64,000 nt of DNA, from contig RECE01000241.1 in NCBI GenBank assembly GCA_007694165.1, forward strand, positions 1 through 64,000, given 5' to 3'. The DNA is from Bacteroidota bacterium (GTDB lineage: Bacteria > Bacteroidota > Bacteroidia > Bacteroidales > UBA7960). Shown piece after piece: positions 39,336-50,993 of the stretch. The translations under genes and the position numbers were made by a program. Position 1 is the first letter of the stretch, and each line of letters starts with the position of its first letter. Under the pieces are notes generated by a model. That model had not been told where the DNA came from. It ran no database searches and saw only the letters and a list, made by a program, of their open reading frames with translations.

Positions 39336-40427
39336 TTATTTGTTCTTTTTCACTTGCATCCTTTGTTCGATGAAGGCTTGCAGTTGCGTCACCATTGTTT
39401 CCATGCCAAATTTCTGACGAACAAAAGTTTTGGCTTTCTCGCCTGTAATTTTGAAATCCTCCGGATTACCCATGGCAAACTTTAGCGCCTCAGCAATAGC
39501 AGAGGAATCAAAAGGAGGAATAAGATAAGCAAACTGACCATTATTGCTAAGTTCTTCTGCTCCATTCACGCGTGTCATGATTACAGGTTTACCATAAGCC
39601 ATTGCCTCCATGGCTGCATTAGGCATCCCTTCATAAAGAGATGCATGAACAAAGAAATCACATGCTTTTAGGTAAGGAGAGGGATCATGGACATAGCCTT
39701 CAAAATGGACCATTTCGTCTACCCCTTTCTCCCTGGCATAGTCTATGAGTCGTTGTTTATCTTTGCCTTCACCCACAATAAAAAAGAGCAATTGAGGAAA
39801 TTGCTTTTTAATTTCAGAAATTGCATCCAGCAGGAAGAAATAGCCTTTATGTGACGCAACAAGTCTTCCCAAACACATTACCATTGTCCTGCCTGGGAAT
39901 TTACTGGTAAAATCGTAGGGTTCGCAAGCCTTGTTTATCTCCAGTCCATTGTAAATCACTTTCACAAATCCTGGTTCAGTAAATCCCATCTGGTGGTAAA
40001 TTTTTTCAATGGAATGAGTGTTGGTAACAATACCATCAACAAACTTGCGGGTGAGAAACATATTCTTCTTGCTTTTTCCTGAAGGAGGTAGCCCGCTCCT
40101 TTTTAAAACCAATGAGGCACCACCCCATCTGGCTGCCAACCCAGAAACCAATTGATCACGACCTTTGGTAAAAACCACATCAATTTTATTTTTGCGGATG
40201 TAGCGTGCTATGCGAAAGGCCTGGTAAATGCTAAGGTTGCTCAATATGTTGAATGTGTGGGTTTTAACTCCCCGTTTCTCAGCTTCTGCCAGTAAAACAG
40301 AACCCCCTCTCCCTCCAACAGTTACATCATGCCCGCGCCCGGCAAGACCGGAAGCAGCTTTTATAACCCACCTCTCTCCTCCTCCGTATTTATTTTTACC
40401 AATGGTGTGTATAAAGAGAATGTGCAT
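39336..40427 (-). CDS. Glycosyltransferase family 4 protein
   Basis: GGGERWVIKAASGLAGRGHDVTVGG; MCLGRLVASHKGYFFLLDAI; FFIVGEGKDKQRL; ACDFFVHASLYEGMPNAAMEAMAYGKPVI. Confidence 0.93.
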   Translation of the reverse strand: MHILFIHTIGKNKYGGGERWVIKAASGLAGRGHDVTVGGRGGSVLLAEAEKRGVKTHTFNILSNLSIYQAFRIARYIRKNKIDVVFTKGRDQLVSGLAARWGGASLVLKRSGLPPSGKSKKNMFLTRKFVDGIVTNTHSIEKIYHQMGFTEPGFVKVIYNGLEINKACEPYDFTSKFPGRTMVMCLGRLVASHKGYFFLLDAISEIKKQFPQLLFFIVGEGKDKQRLIDYAREKGVDEMVHFEGYVHDPSPYLKACDFFVHASLYEGMPNAAMEAMAYGKPVIMTRVNGAEELSNNGQFAYLIPPFDSSAIAEALKFAMGNPEDFKITGEKAKTFVRQKFGMETMVTQLQAFIEQRMQVKKNK

Positions 40428-40499
40428 ATAGATGTACTTTTTGGCGGTCTGGATTTTGGTGCCTCTGGGGTGAAAAGTTCAAAGTTGTAACAGAAATTA

Positions 40500-41735
40500 T
40501 CAGGGGTTGTCGGGGTTGTCGAAATCCTCGCCCCAGGGTTTATAATTGGGTACATCATAAGGATATCGAACCTTGTGAATGGTCAGCACATTCTCATACA
40601 GCATTTTCCTGAAGTTTTCTATATTGTCTTTTTCTTTGGCAGAAATAAAAATACAGGGGGCATTTTCCTGTGCCATCCAGGTTTGCTTCAGGCTCTCCAG
40701 GCTCATATTCTCTTTGGTGGCGGGAGTAAGGTCATCTTCCTCTTTTTGCACAAAGGAATAATTATCTATTTTGTTGAAAACCATGATTGTTTCCTTTTGG
40801 TCGTCGCCAAGGATATCGTTAAGGGTTTCTTTTACCACCGCTATCTGTTCTTCAAAATTGGGGTGTGAAATATCCACCACATGGAGCAATATATCGGCTT
40901 CTCTTACCTCATCAAGGGTAGACTTAAAAGAGTCAATGAGATGATGGGGCAGTTTTCGGATAAACCCTACCGTATCAGAAAGCAGGAAGGGCAGTGTTTC
41001 AATCACCATTTTTCTCACCGTGGTATCCAGGGTTGCAAATAGTTTGTCCTCAGCAAATACTTCCGACTTGCTGAGCATGTTCATGATGGTTGATTTGCCC
41101 ACGTTGGTGTATCCTACCAGGGCCACCCTAACCATATTTCCTCTGTTTGAGCGCTGGGTTGACTTTTGCTTATCAATTTGCTCCAGCTTTTTTTTCAGCA
41201 ATGAAATTCTGTCGCGTACGATACGGCGGTCGGTTTCAATCTCCCGTTCACCGGGTCCTTTCAATCCGATACCCCCTTTTTGGCGTTCCAGGTGGGTCCA
41301 CATACCGGCAAGGCGTGGCAGCAGGTACTGGTATTGTGCCAGTTCCACCTGTGTGCGGGCATTGGCCGATCGGGCACGCAGGGCAAAAATGTCGAGAATA
41401 AGGTTGCTGCGATCCAGCACCCGGCATTTTACAGCCCTCTCTACGTTGCGCTGCTGAGAAGGAGAAATCTCATCATCAAATATCAGGATATCGATCTCAT
41501 TTTCCTTGATATATTCGGTTATCTCCTCCAGCTTCCCTTTTCCTACGAAGGTGGTTTTATCGGGCCTATCCAGTTTTTGTGTAAAGCGTTTCAGGGTTTT
41601 TCCCCCTGCGGTATCTACCAAAAACTCCAGCTCATCAAGGTATTCGGCTACCGTTTCTTCTGACTGCCGTCCAAGAATAACCCCAACCAGTACAACCGTT
41701 TCTTTCTCTTTCGCTGTTACAATATTCTTTTGCAT
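40500..41735 (-). CDS. hflX: GTPase HflX
   Basis: LILDIFALRARSANARTQVELAQYQYLLPRL; GPGEREIETDRR; GYTNVGKSTIMNML; DTVGFIRKLPHHLIDSFKSTLDE. Confidence 0.95.
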   Translation of the reverse strand: MQKNIVTAKEKETVVLVGVILGRQSEETVAEYLDELEFLVDTAGGKTLKRFTQKLDRPDKTTFVGKGKLEEITEYIKENEIDILIFDDEISPSQQRNVERAVKCRVLDRSNLILDIFALRARSANARTQVELAQYQYLLPRLAGMWTHLERQKGGIGLKGPGEREIETDRRIVRDRISLLKKKLEQIDKQKSTQRSNRGNMVRVALVGYTNVGKSTIMNMLSKSEVFAEDKLFATLDTTVRKMVIETLPFLLSDTVGFIRKLPHHLIDSFKSTLDEVREADILLHVVDISHPNFEEQIAVVKETLNDILGDDQKETIMVFNKIDNYSFVQKEEDDLTPATKENMSLESLKQTWMAQENAPCIFISAKEKDNIENFRKMLYENVLTIHKVRYPYDVPNYKPWGEDFDNPDNP

Positions 41736-41745
41736 CTGGTTACTG

Positions 41746-42078
41746 TTATTTGTTTCCGTTTGATAAAAAGTACATAGACATGGAGCTGATTATCAGCCAC
41801 TGCACAAGAGTTCCGGTGAACCCCTGGTAGCCTGTAACCAGCTGTAAAACTGACAATATGAGCAAACCCAGCCCGGCAATTACCGTCAATGCGTTTTTGG
41901 TGAATCCGCCAATAAAGAGGAGCAATCCAAAAACTACGAAACCGGCAGCAAACCAGAACCGTTGCCCGCTAAGGTTAAATTGCATAAAAATACCGAAAAA
42001 CCGGTGATAAATAAATACTACAAGCGCCAGCCGCATCGCCCACGATGCAATGCCGGACAAACTTTTCCATGGCTTCAT
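41746..42078 (-). CDS. Small hypothetical membrane protein
   Basis: 110 aa with about 4 hydrophobic segments; lies between hflX and trpS on the same strand. Confidence 0.6.
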   Translation of the reverse strand: MKPWKSLSGIASWAMRLALVVFIYHRFFGIFMQFNLSGQRFWFAAGFVVFGLLLFIGGFTKNALTVIAGLGLLILSVLQLVTGYQGFTGTLVQWLIISSMSMYFLSNGNK

Positions 42079-42170
42079 ATACGTTTATATTTATATTTCA
42101 AAAGGGCAATGAGTCAGTGTTTCGGCATTTTTCTACCACAGCCTAAAAGTAACTGAAGATGGATGATTTC

Positions 42171-43166
42171 TCAGAAAGGTTTGAAACCGATAACTTCCCG
42201 AACCTCTTTTACTGTTTTGGCTGCACTCTCGCGGGCTTTTTCTGCGCCCATTCTTGCTACTTTGCTAAGATACACATCATCAGCACTTATTTCAAGTATT
42301 TTTTCCCGCAGGGGAGTAGTAAATACAATGACATCTTCGGCCAGTTGTTTTTTCAAATCGCCATAACGGATTTGGCAACTGTTGTATTGATCTTCAAAAT
42401 AGCTCACAGTATCATCAGACGAAACTACCTTCATGATGTTGAAGATATTCTCTATGGCCTGGGCTTTGGGCTGGTTCATTTCTGTTGGGCCGCTATCGGT
42501 TACAGCACGCATTATTTTTTTTCTGATGGTTTTGGGATCATCGGCAAGAAAAACCGCATTGCCCTCCCCTTCAGATTTGCCCATCTTGGTGCTTCCGTCA
42601 AGGCCGGGGATTTTAATCAGCTCTACCCCAAAATTGAATGCATAAGGCTCTGGGAAGTACTCAGTATTATACATCCGGTTGAAGCGTTTGCCAAAGGTAC
42701 GGGCCATTTCGAGATGCTGCTCCTGATCTTTGCCAACAGGAACCTTGGTGGCTCTGTGAATAAGAATATCGGCAGCCATCAAAACAGGATAGGTAAGCAA
42801 CCCGGCATTGATATTATCGGTCTGCTTTCGGGCCTTGTCCTTAAAGGTGGTGCAACGTTCCAGCTCTCCCATGTATGCATTCATGTTGAGCAAAAGATAA
42901 AGCTCCGCTACTTCGGGCACATCGCTCTGAATATAGAGGGTGGCCACTTCAGGATCTATTCCTGCTGCCAGGTATTCTACCAGAACCTGTCTTACATTTT
43001 GATGCAAATCTTCAGGTGTGGGATGAGTGGTGAGCGAATGATAATCGGCAATAAAGAAATAGCAGCGATGTTGGTGCTGCATTTTGATGAAGTTTTTTAT
43101 CGCACCAAAATAGTTTCCCAGGTGCAGGTTGCCTGTAGAACGAATGCCACTTAATACAGTTTCCAT
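42171..43166 (-). CDS. trpS: Tryptophan--tRNA ligase
   Basis: SGIRSTGNLHLGNYFGAIKNF (HIGH-like), STKMGKSEGEGNAVFL (KMSKS-like), ADILIHRATKVPVGKDQEQHLEMAR. Confidence 0.96.
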   Translation of the reverse strand: METVLSGIRSTGNLHLGNYFGAIKNFIKMQHQHRCYFFIADYHSLTTHPTPEDLHQNVRQVLVEYLAAGIDPEVATLYIQSDVPEVAELYLLLNMNAYMGELERCTTFKDKARKQTDNINAGLLTYPVLMAADILIHRATKVPVGKDQEQHLEMARTFGKRFNRMYNTEYFPEPYAFNFGVELIKIPGLDGSTKMGKSEGEGNAVFLADDPKTIRKKIMRAVTDSGPTEMNQPKAQAIENIFNIMKVVSSDDTVSYFEDQYNSCQIRYGDLKKQLAEDVIVFTTPLREKILEISADDVYLSKVARMGAEKARESAAKTVKEVREVIGFKPF

Positions 43167-43247
43167 TGATAATATCGAGAATTATGGTTTATGATAGTAG
43201 ATTTTGTATTGACAAAACCAGGTAAAAAAACGGTTTGCAAAGATAGG

Positions 43248-44996
43248 TTATTTGAGATAAGTTTTGATATCCTTGATGTTAAGCTGCAGATTGCGGGTTC
43301 CATTCCATTCGTTTTCTTCAATCTGGTATACGATATCAAAGTATTTACCCCACACAACGGCATCATAATGATGACCCTGTTGAAAAGCAATCCCACTGAA
43401 ACTTACACCCGGTTCGTCGGGATGACTGACGGTAACCTTCAAATGCTTTTGCCCCACAACCCTTGCCGTATTTTTATCTATCACGCCCCTGGTAAGGAAC
43501 ACCGGGCTCATGTTTCCGGGTCCGTGGGGTCCAAACTGACGGAGTATCCTGAAAAATTTGGGGGTTATTTGCGAGAGTTTGAGTTCGGCATCGATTTCAA
43601 TCTCAGGTACGAGCATCTTGTCGGTAATGGTGCTGGCCACCGTTTCTTCAAATGCTTTTTGAAAAGCTTCAAGATTTTCGGGTTTCAGACTTAGCCCGGC
43701 TGCGTATTTATGGCCGCCAAAATGGTCCAGATAGTCACTACAGGCATCAATGGCATCATACACATCAAAATCTTTCACCGAGCGTGCCGAACCAGTAATT
43801 ACGCCGTTGGATTCGGTTAGGATTACGGTGGGTCGGTAATAATGCTCAGTAAGCCTGGAGGCAACAATCCCGATAACCCCTTTGTGCCATTCTGAATTAT
43901 AAAGCACTGTAGATTTACTGTTTTGAAGCTCTGGGTTGTTTTCTATCATGGCCAAAGCCTGGCGTGTGATTTCAGTATCGAGGCTGCGACGTTCGGTATT
44001 GTTGTTATTGATGTTCTGGCTCAGCAGGTGGGTTTCACCCATACGTTCGCAGAGCAACAACTCAACGGCAGCATTACCACTTTCTATACGTCCGGCGGCA
44101 TTGATGCGCGGCCCGATAAGAAATACAGCATCACCGATATTGATTTCGCGTGTAAAAACTGACTTCTCACAAGACTGGCTTTTTCTGATAATGTTGCTGT
44201 AAAACAGGATAGACTCGAATCCTGCTCTTGGGTATAAGTTGAGCCTTTCCAGGCCATAAAATGCCAGAATACGGTTTTCGCCCATAATAGGCACTATATC
44301 GGCAGCAATACTGACGGCAACAAGATCGAGAAACTTTGTGAGATCTTCGAAAGGAAGTCTGTTTTTCTGATAATAGGCCTGCGCAAGTTTAAAGCCCAGT
44401 CCACAGCCCGAAAGCTCTTTGAAAGGGTACGTGCAATCTTCTCTTTTGGGATCAACCACGGCAACTGCATTGGGCAATTCATCACCCGGTCTGTGGTGAT
44501 CGCAAATGATGAAGTCTATCCCTTTTTCAGCAGCATAGTTCACCTGTTTGATGGCTTTGATACCACAATCCAGAGCGATAATCAGCTTGACATTGTTTTT
44601 CCCGGCAACATCAATTCCTTCAAGAGAAATACCATATCCCTCCTTGTACCTGTCAGGGATATAAAAATCTATTTTATCATAAAAGTCTCGCAGGAAGGCA
44701 TATGTAAGGGCCACTGCTGTTGTGCCATCCACATCATAATCACCGTAAACCATGATTCGTTCGCCGGCTTTCACTGCCCGCTCAATCCTTTCCACGGCCT
44801 TATCCATATCTTTTATCAAAAAAGGATCATGCAGACTATCCAGCGAGGGCCGGAAAAAGTCTTTTGCTTCCACAAAGCTTTTCACTCCTCTCTGAACCAG
44901 CAAGTTGGCCTGTACCTCATCTATATTTAGCGACTCTGATAATTTTTTTGTTATTTCCTCATTGGCAAGGTCTTTTACTACCCATCTTTTTTCCAT
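43248..44996 (-). CDS. recJ: Single-stranded-DNA-specific exonuclease RecJ
   Basis: DYDVDGTTAVALTYAFL, DCGIKAIKQVNYAAEKGIDFIICDHHRPGDELP, GPRINAAGRI, GGHKYAAGLSL. Confidence 0.95.
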   Translation of the reverse strand: MEKRWVVKDLANEEITKKLSESLNIDEVQANLLVQRGVKSFVEAKDFFRPSLDSLHDPFLIKDMDKAVERIERAVKAGERIMVYGDYDVDGTTAVALTYAFLRDFYDKIDFYIPDRYKEGYGISLEGIDVAGKNNVKLIIALDCGIKAIKQVNYAAEKGIDFIICDHHRPGDELPNAVAVVDPKREDCTYPFKELSGCGLGFKLAQAYYQKNRLPFEDLTKFLDLVAVSIAADIVPIMGENRILAFYGLERLNLYPRAGFESILFYSNIIRKSQSCEKSVFTREINIGDAVFLIGPRINAAGRIESGNAAVELLLCERMGETHLLSQNINNNNTERRSLDTEITRQALAMIENNPELQNSKSTVLYNSEWHKGVIGIVASRLTEHYYRPTVILTESNGVITGSARSVKDFDVYDAIDACSDYLDHFGGHKYAAGLSLKPENLEAFQKAFEETVASTITDKMLVPEIEIDAELKLSQITPKFFRILRQFGPHGPGNMSPVFLTRGVIDKNTARVVGQKHLKVTVSHPDEPGVSFSGIAFQQGHHYDAVVWGKYFDIVYQIEENEWNGTRNLQLNIKDIKTYLK

Positions 44997-45124
44997 TATA
45001 ATTTTAGTTTTGGTAAAGATAATAAATCCCCTACAAATAAGCCCCTCAGAATTTGTTGTCTGAAGGGCAATCTGTTGTAAAACAAGAATAAAAAATCTAA
45101 ATTATTTCACATGGAGATGGGGCG

Positions 45125-45361
45125 CTATTCGGTAAGCACGATAATTTTATTGTCCTTGATTTCTACGATACCCGGGCTAACCTCAAGGAAAAATTTATTT
45201 CTTCCCTCATCAATGATTTTTAGTTTTCCTTTGTCGATGCGGGCAATCAAAGGAGCATGGTTATGCAGCACCTCAAAGGATCCCATGGTGCCAGGAAACT
45301 GAACCAGTACCACTTCACCTTCGTATATAAACTCCTGCGGTGACATTACCTTGAGAAACAT
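45125..45361 (-). CDS. atpC: F0F1 ATP synthase subunit epsilon
   Basis: EVVLVQFPGTMGSFEVLHNHAPLIARIDKGKLKI...VSPGIVEIKDNKIIVLTE; adjacent to atpD. Confidence 0.93.
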   Translation of the reverse strand: MFLKVMSPQEFIYEGEVVLVQFPGTMGSFEVLHNHAPLIARIDKGKLKIIDEGRNKFFLEVSPGIVEIKDNKIIVLTE

Positions 45362-45363
45362 AT

Positions 45364-46935
<1,572 letters not shown>

Positions 46936-47289
46936 TTAAACAGAGTAAACAACGTAAATCACGTAATTTTAGAGAATAGTCAATATTTGATGCATTTATC
47001 AATACTATCTGAGGCTTTTCTTTATGTTTGGTTATGTCCGGACATGCCCAACCGGAAACCTGCGATACTTTTCAGAAAGCAACCGGCAAAAAGAAAGCCT
47101 GGTCAGATTAAATAATTTCTGGTTGATTTGCTGCATTTTGGGGTCTTTACATGATGTAAAACAAATACCCCGGCACCGGCAAATCCTGCTATCTGGAAAA
47201 TATGTTGTTTAAGCGAGACACAACAAACCGTTAATTGCATTTAATTTTTTAGTTTTGTATATACTTACAAATTTTAAAACAGCGACCCA

Positions 47290-48141
47290 TTGCAAAATTA
47301 CAGCAGCATAAAGGAAATAAGGGATCATGATTTCCGGCATATTATAGCGGGTGCATTTTTTCAGATGCAGAAAAGCTGTATCTCCAGGTTGCCGGAGATC
47401 AACCTGCTTGTCAGTGGCGATGTGTTGTATGTTGATGTATACCCCGTTGATACACATCATCAATTGTTGCTGAGTGCTCATGAACGAATCGGACTGCTCC
47501 GGCAACTGGGCACGGAGCACTACCTGGCTGTTTCTTCAACAGAATGGCCGGAAGTTTTGAACGAATTAAGAAAACGCAATACCTGCTCCCAGGGAATATA
47601 CAAAGGACCCTTCTTTCTGAGTGGCCTGGGAGAAAAAGGAACCGATATTTCCCTGCTTAAAAACTTCCTTTCCCTGGCTTTTAGCGATACCGGAGTTTTC
47701 AACTGGCAAAAGCATCTGGGTTATTACTTTCCCTTGCGGGGTAAAGTAGTATACGGCAATAAAATTGGCCGAACCCTTGGCTATCCAACCCTAAATATCG
47801 AACCCCACGACAGCAGAAAGCTTATTCCCCCCATGGGCGTTTATACCGGTTTGATTAAACACAATGGGCAATGGTTTAAAACCATGATAAATATAGGCAT
47901 TCGCCCAACCCTTGATTTAAGCAAAGTAACCATTGAGGCCCACGTTTTTGGTTTTTCAAAAGAAATATACGGTGAAGACATAACCCTTCACTTCGCAGGA
48001 CGCATAAGAGATGAAATGCGTTTCCCTTCATTGGATGAATTGAAAAAGCAATTAAAGATCGATCAGAAAGATGCTCTGTTAAATCTTGAGAAAGAAAACA
48101 TAAAGACTTCCAGGGATGATGAATTTCTAATTCTCAGCTAA
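47290..48141 (+). CDS. Riboflavin kinase with degenerate FAD-synthetase-like N-terminal domain (RibF-related)
   Basis: C-terminal flavokinase GRTLGYPTLNIEPHDSRKLIPPMGVYTG; N-terminal HIIAGAFFQMQKS at the expected GNFDGVHLGH position; TTG start. Confidence 0.8.
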   Translation: MQNYSSIKEIRDHDFRHIIAGAFFQMQKSCISRLPEINLLVSGDVLYVDVYPVDTHHQLLLSAHERIGLLRQLGTEHYLAVSSTEWPEVLNELRKRNTCSQGIYKGPFFLSGLGEKGTDISLLKNFLSLAFSDTGVFNWQKHLGYYFPLRGKVVYGNKIGRTLGYPTLNIEPHDSRKLIPPMGVYTGLIKHNGQWFKTMINIGIRPTLDLSKVTIEAHVFGFSKEIYGEDITLHFAGRIRDEMRFPSLDELKKQLKIDQKDALLNLEKENIKTSRDDEFLILS

Positions 48142-48172
48142 GGTTTTAACAAACAGCCTAATATCCGGAGAC

Positions 48173-49285
48173 ATGAACAATGCGCTGAAAAACATCATAG
48201 TATTGCTGATATTGGTATTATCCGGGCTGTTTATATGGTATTTTTTCCGGATTGTACTTTATGTCATCATTTCGGTGGTATTATCATTGCTGGGACAGCC
48301 TGTAGCCGATTTTTTACATCGCATGCGCATAGGCTCAATAAGACTTCCATTGGGGGCTAGTGCCTTCCTTACGTTGATGCTCATGATTGGTGTTTTTATG
48401 GGCTTTGTAGCATTCTTCTTCCCCTTGCTGGCATCTCAGGCTGCTTTTGTTTCAGAGCTGGATATAGCTACCCTGAGCCGAAGTCTTGAATATCCACTTT
48501 CGCAGGTAGAATTCCAATTGAAAGAATGGACCTTGCTGGATGCAGAAGAGACTCTTAGCGGTAAAATTATTTCCGAACTGATTGCCATTGCCACCTTTGA
48601 CCGATTCTCCCTGATTTTTAACTCTGTAATCAACTTCATCGTTGAAATATTTTTCGGTTTTCTGGCCATCAGTTTCATTACCTTTTTCTTTTTGAAGGAA
48701 AAGCATTTGTTCTCTAATATTATCGTGTTTTTTACACCCACTCCCCATAAAGAGGAGGCCAGGGAAATTTTTGCTGAAAGCAAGGTGCTGCTCAGAAGGT
48801 ATTTTGTCGGGTTGCTTACCGATCTTGCATCTGTTTTTTTAATGATAAGCCTTGCCATGTGGATCATTGGTTTGCCCAATGCACTGGTAATTGGCTTTTT
48901 TGCCGGGTTGCTGAATATTATACCCTATGTGGGTCCAATCATTGCCACTTTTATAGGTGTTTTTCTGGGGCTGTCTGTAAATTTGCATATGGATTTTATG
49001 AGCCAGATGGTACCCCTTATTATTGGTATTATCGCCTCCTTTATCATTGTTAATACGATTGATGTTGGGGTTTTACAACCCATGATTTATTCCAAAAGTG
49101 TGAGAACTCATCCCCTGGAGATATTTATCGTGTTTATAATCGCGGGAATGATTGCCGGAGTATTCGGAATGATTGTGGCCATACCCACCTACAGTGTTAT
49201 CCGGATTATTGTAAAACAATTTATTACCAAATCAAAAATGGTCAAGAGCTTGCAAGACTCCTTCAATACGCCTGCCACCGACTGA
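48173..49285 (+). CDS. AI-2E family transporter
   Basis: Multi-TM; LGQPVADFLHRMR; GLPNALVIGFFAGLLNIIPYVGPIIATFIGV; VLQPMIYSKSVRTHPLEIFIVFIIAG. Confidence 0.92.
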   Translation: MNNALKNIIVLLILVLSGLFIWYFFRIVLYVIISVVLSLLGQPVADFLHRMRIGSIRLPLGASAFLTLMLMIGVFMGFVAFFFPLLASQAAFVSELDIATLSRSLEYPLSQVEFQLKEWTLLDAEETLSGKIISELIAIATFDRFSLIFNSVINFIVEIFFGFLAISFITFFFLKEKHLFSNIIVFFTPTPHKEEAREIFAESKVLLRRYFVGLLTDLASVFLMISLAMWIIGLPNALVIGFFAGLLNIIPYVGPIIATFIGVFLGLSVNLHMDFMSQMVPLIIGIIASFIIVNTIDVGVLQPMIYSKSVRTHPLEIFIVFIIAGMIAGVFGMIVAIPTYSVIRIIVKQFITKSKMVKSLQDSFNTPATD

Positions 49286-49322
49286 TTCTGCCGGCTCCCA
49301 AAGTTCAAATCTGTTTCCAACA

Positions 49323-50321
49323 ATGATAATCAACCCCAGAAACTATTTTCAAGACAGTTTGTCGTTGCTGAAAAAGATCACCCCCGGCAGGTTTTGGAAT
49401 TATATTAAAATTCTGTTTTCCTACAAACTCTCAAGGATAAGAAAGCACCCGTATATCTGGGCAGGACCTTTTTCTCTGAGCTTTGAAACCGCATCTGTCT
49501 GCAATCTGAAATGCGCTGAATGTATGGCCGGCCAGGGAAAAGTAATCCGCAACCGAAAGCTTATGAAGCCTGAAGTGGCCCTTGAAAAGCTGGAGCTTCA
49601 CCGCCAGAGTGCTTTTTACTGTAACCTGTATTTTCAGGGTGAGCCCTTTCTTCATCCTGAAATCTATGCCATCATCCGATCTGCCGCAGAAAATAAATAC
49701 TATTCGGTAATTTCAACTAATGGCCATTTTCTTGATGAAAAAAATTGCCGCGAAATTATTGAAAGTGGTCTTAGCAGATTGATTGTTTCACTGGATGGAC
49801 TGGAACAGGAAACCTATGAGACATACAGGAAGGGAGGCAGTTTTGAAAAAGTTGCAGCAGGCATACTGCGATTGTCGGAGATGAAGAAAGAGGTGCGATC
49901 CCCTCATCCCTTTCTGGTAGTTCAGTTTTTGGTTAATAAAACCAACGAACATCAAATGGGAGATGTGGAAAAATATGTAAGAACCCTGGGGGCTGACAAG
50001 CTCGATTTTAAAAGTATGCAGATATATACTGAGCGGGGCATAAAGGAATTTAGCCCCCTGAATAAAAAGTACAACCGATATAAGGACGGAGAAAAAGGCA
50101 GGAATACGCTTTCGGGCTGCTTCAGATTATGGAGTCATATGGTCTATACGAGTGACGGGGAGGTGGTTCCCTGTTGTTACGATAAAATTCCGGAATACAG
50201 CACAGGCAGCACAGAGTCTTCGCCCCGGGAGCTTTGGAAAAGTCCTGCTATGCAGGATTTTCGAAAGGTGTTGCTTGCAGGAGAACAGACGCCTTCCATT
50301 TGCAGCAATTGCGGCGGATAA
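49323..50321 (+). CDS. Radical SAM/SPASM domain protein
   Basis: CNLKCAEC radical SAM motif; C-terminal CFRLWSHMVYTSDGEVVPCCYDK...CSNCGG. Confidence 0.92.
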   Translation: MIINPRNYFQDSLSLLKKITPGRFWNYIKILFSYKLSRIRKHPYIWAGPFSLSFETASVCNLKCAECMAGQGKVIRNRKLMKPEVALEKLELHRQSAFYCNLYFQGEPFLHPEIYAIIRSAAENKYYSVISTNGHFLDEKNCREIIESGLSRLIVSLDGLEQETYETYRKGGSFEKVAAGILRLSEMKKEVRSPHPFLVVQFLVNKTNEHQMGDVEKYVRTLGADKLDFKSMQIYTERGIKEFSPLNKKYNRYKDGEKGRNTLSGCFRLWSHMVYTSDGEVVPCCYDKIPEYSTGSTESSPRELWKSPAMQDFRKVLLAGEQTPSICSNCGG

Positions 50322-50347
50322 AAAAAACCGGCAGTGTGCCGGTTTTT
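50321..50347. terminator. Bidirectional rho-independent terminator between radical SAM gene and frr
   Basis: AAAAAAACCGGCA-GTG-TGCCGGTTTTTT: symmetric A/T tracts between convergent genes. Confidence 0.85.
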
Positions 50348-50350
50348 TAT

Positions 50351-50914
50351 TTATATGGTCATGATATCTGATTCTTTGGTTTCAAGCAACGCATCCACCA
50401 TTTGGCTGAACTTGTTTGTAAGTTCCTGAATATCTGATTCAAATCTTTTCACATCATCTTCAGGCACACCCTCTTTTTCGAGCTTTTTGCCAGAATCAAT
50501 GGCTTCCCTGCGGGCAGTTCTGATGCTTACTTTACAGTTTTCAGCTTCGGCCTTGGATTTTTTTACCAAATCTTTACGTCTCTCTTCGGTAAGAGGCGGA
50601 ACAACAATACGGATAAGTGTGCCGTCATTCTGTGGGTTAAATCCCAGGTTGGCAGCCATTATCGCTTTCTCAATGGGAGCAAGCATATTTTTCTCCCATG
50701 GTTGCACAACAATACTGCGTGGGTCAGGGGTGTTGATGTTCGAAATCTGTGTTAAAAGGGTCATCGTACCATAATAGTCCACTTTTACACTGTCAAGCAT
50801 CTGGGGGCTGGCTTTTCCTGCCCTAATCTTTAAAAGCTCGCGTTCGAGATGTTTTACTGCATTTGCCATCTTCTCTTCGGCTTCATCATACAGAAAAGCG
50901 ATTTCTTCGTTCAT
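50351..50914 (-). CDS. frr: Ribosome recycling factor
   Basis: LERELLKIRAGKASPQMLDSVKVDYYGTMTLLTQISNINTPDPRSIVVQPWEK. Confidence 0.96.
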   Translation of the reverse strand: MNEEIAFLYDEAEEKMANAVKHLERELLKIRAGKASPQMLDSVKVDYYGTMTLLTQISNINTPDPRSIVVQPWEKNMLAPIEKAIMAANLGFNPQNDGTLIRIVVPPLTEERRKDLVKKSKAEAENCKVSIRTARREAIDSGKKLEKEGVPEDDVKRFESDIQELTNKFSQMVDALLETKESDIMTI

Positions 50915-50993
50915 AACAGGGTTGCTTATGTGTTACATGTTTTGTTTACTACGTGCAAAAATAACGTTTTTGGGATAACTTCCGTAAACCTCA

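Noticed and set aside
42159-43154. 331-aa plus-strand ORF opposite trpS
   Set aside because: Almost exactly antisense to trpS; long only because of codon bias in the true gene.
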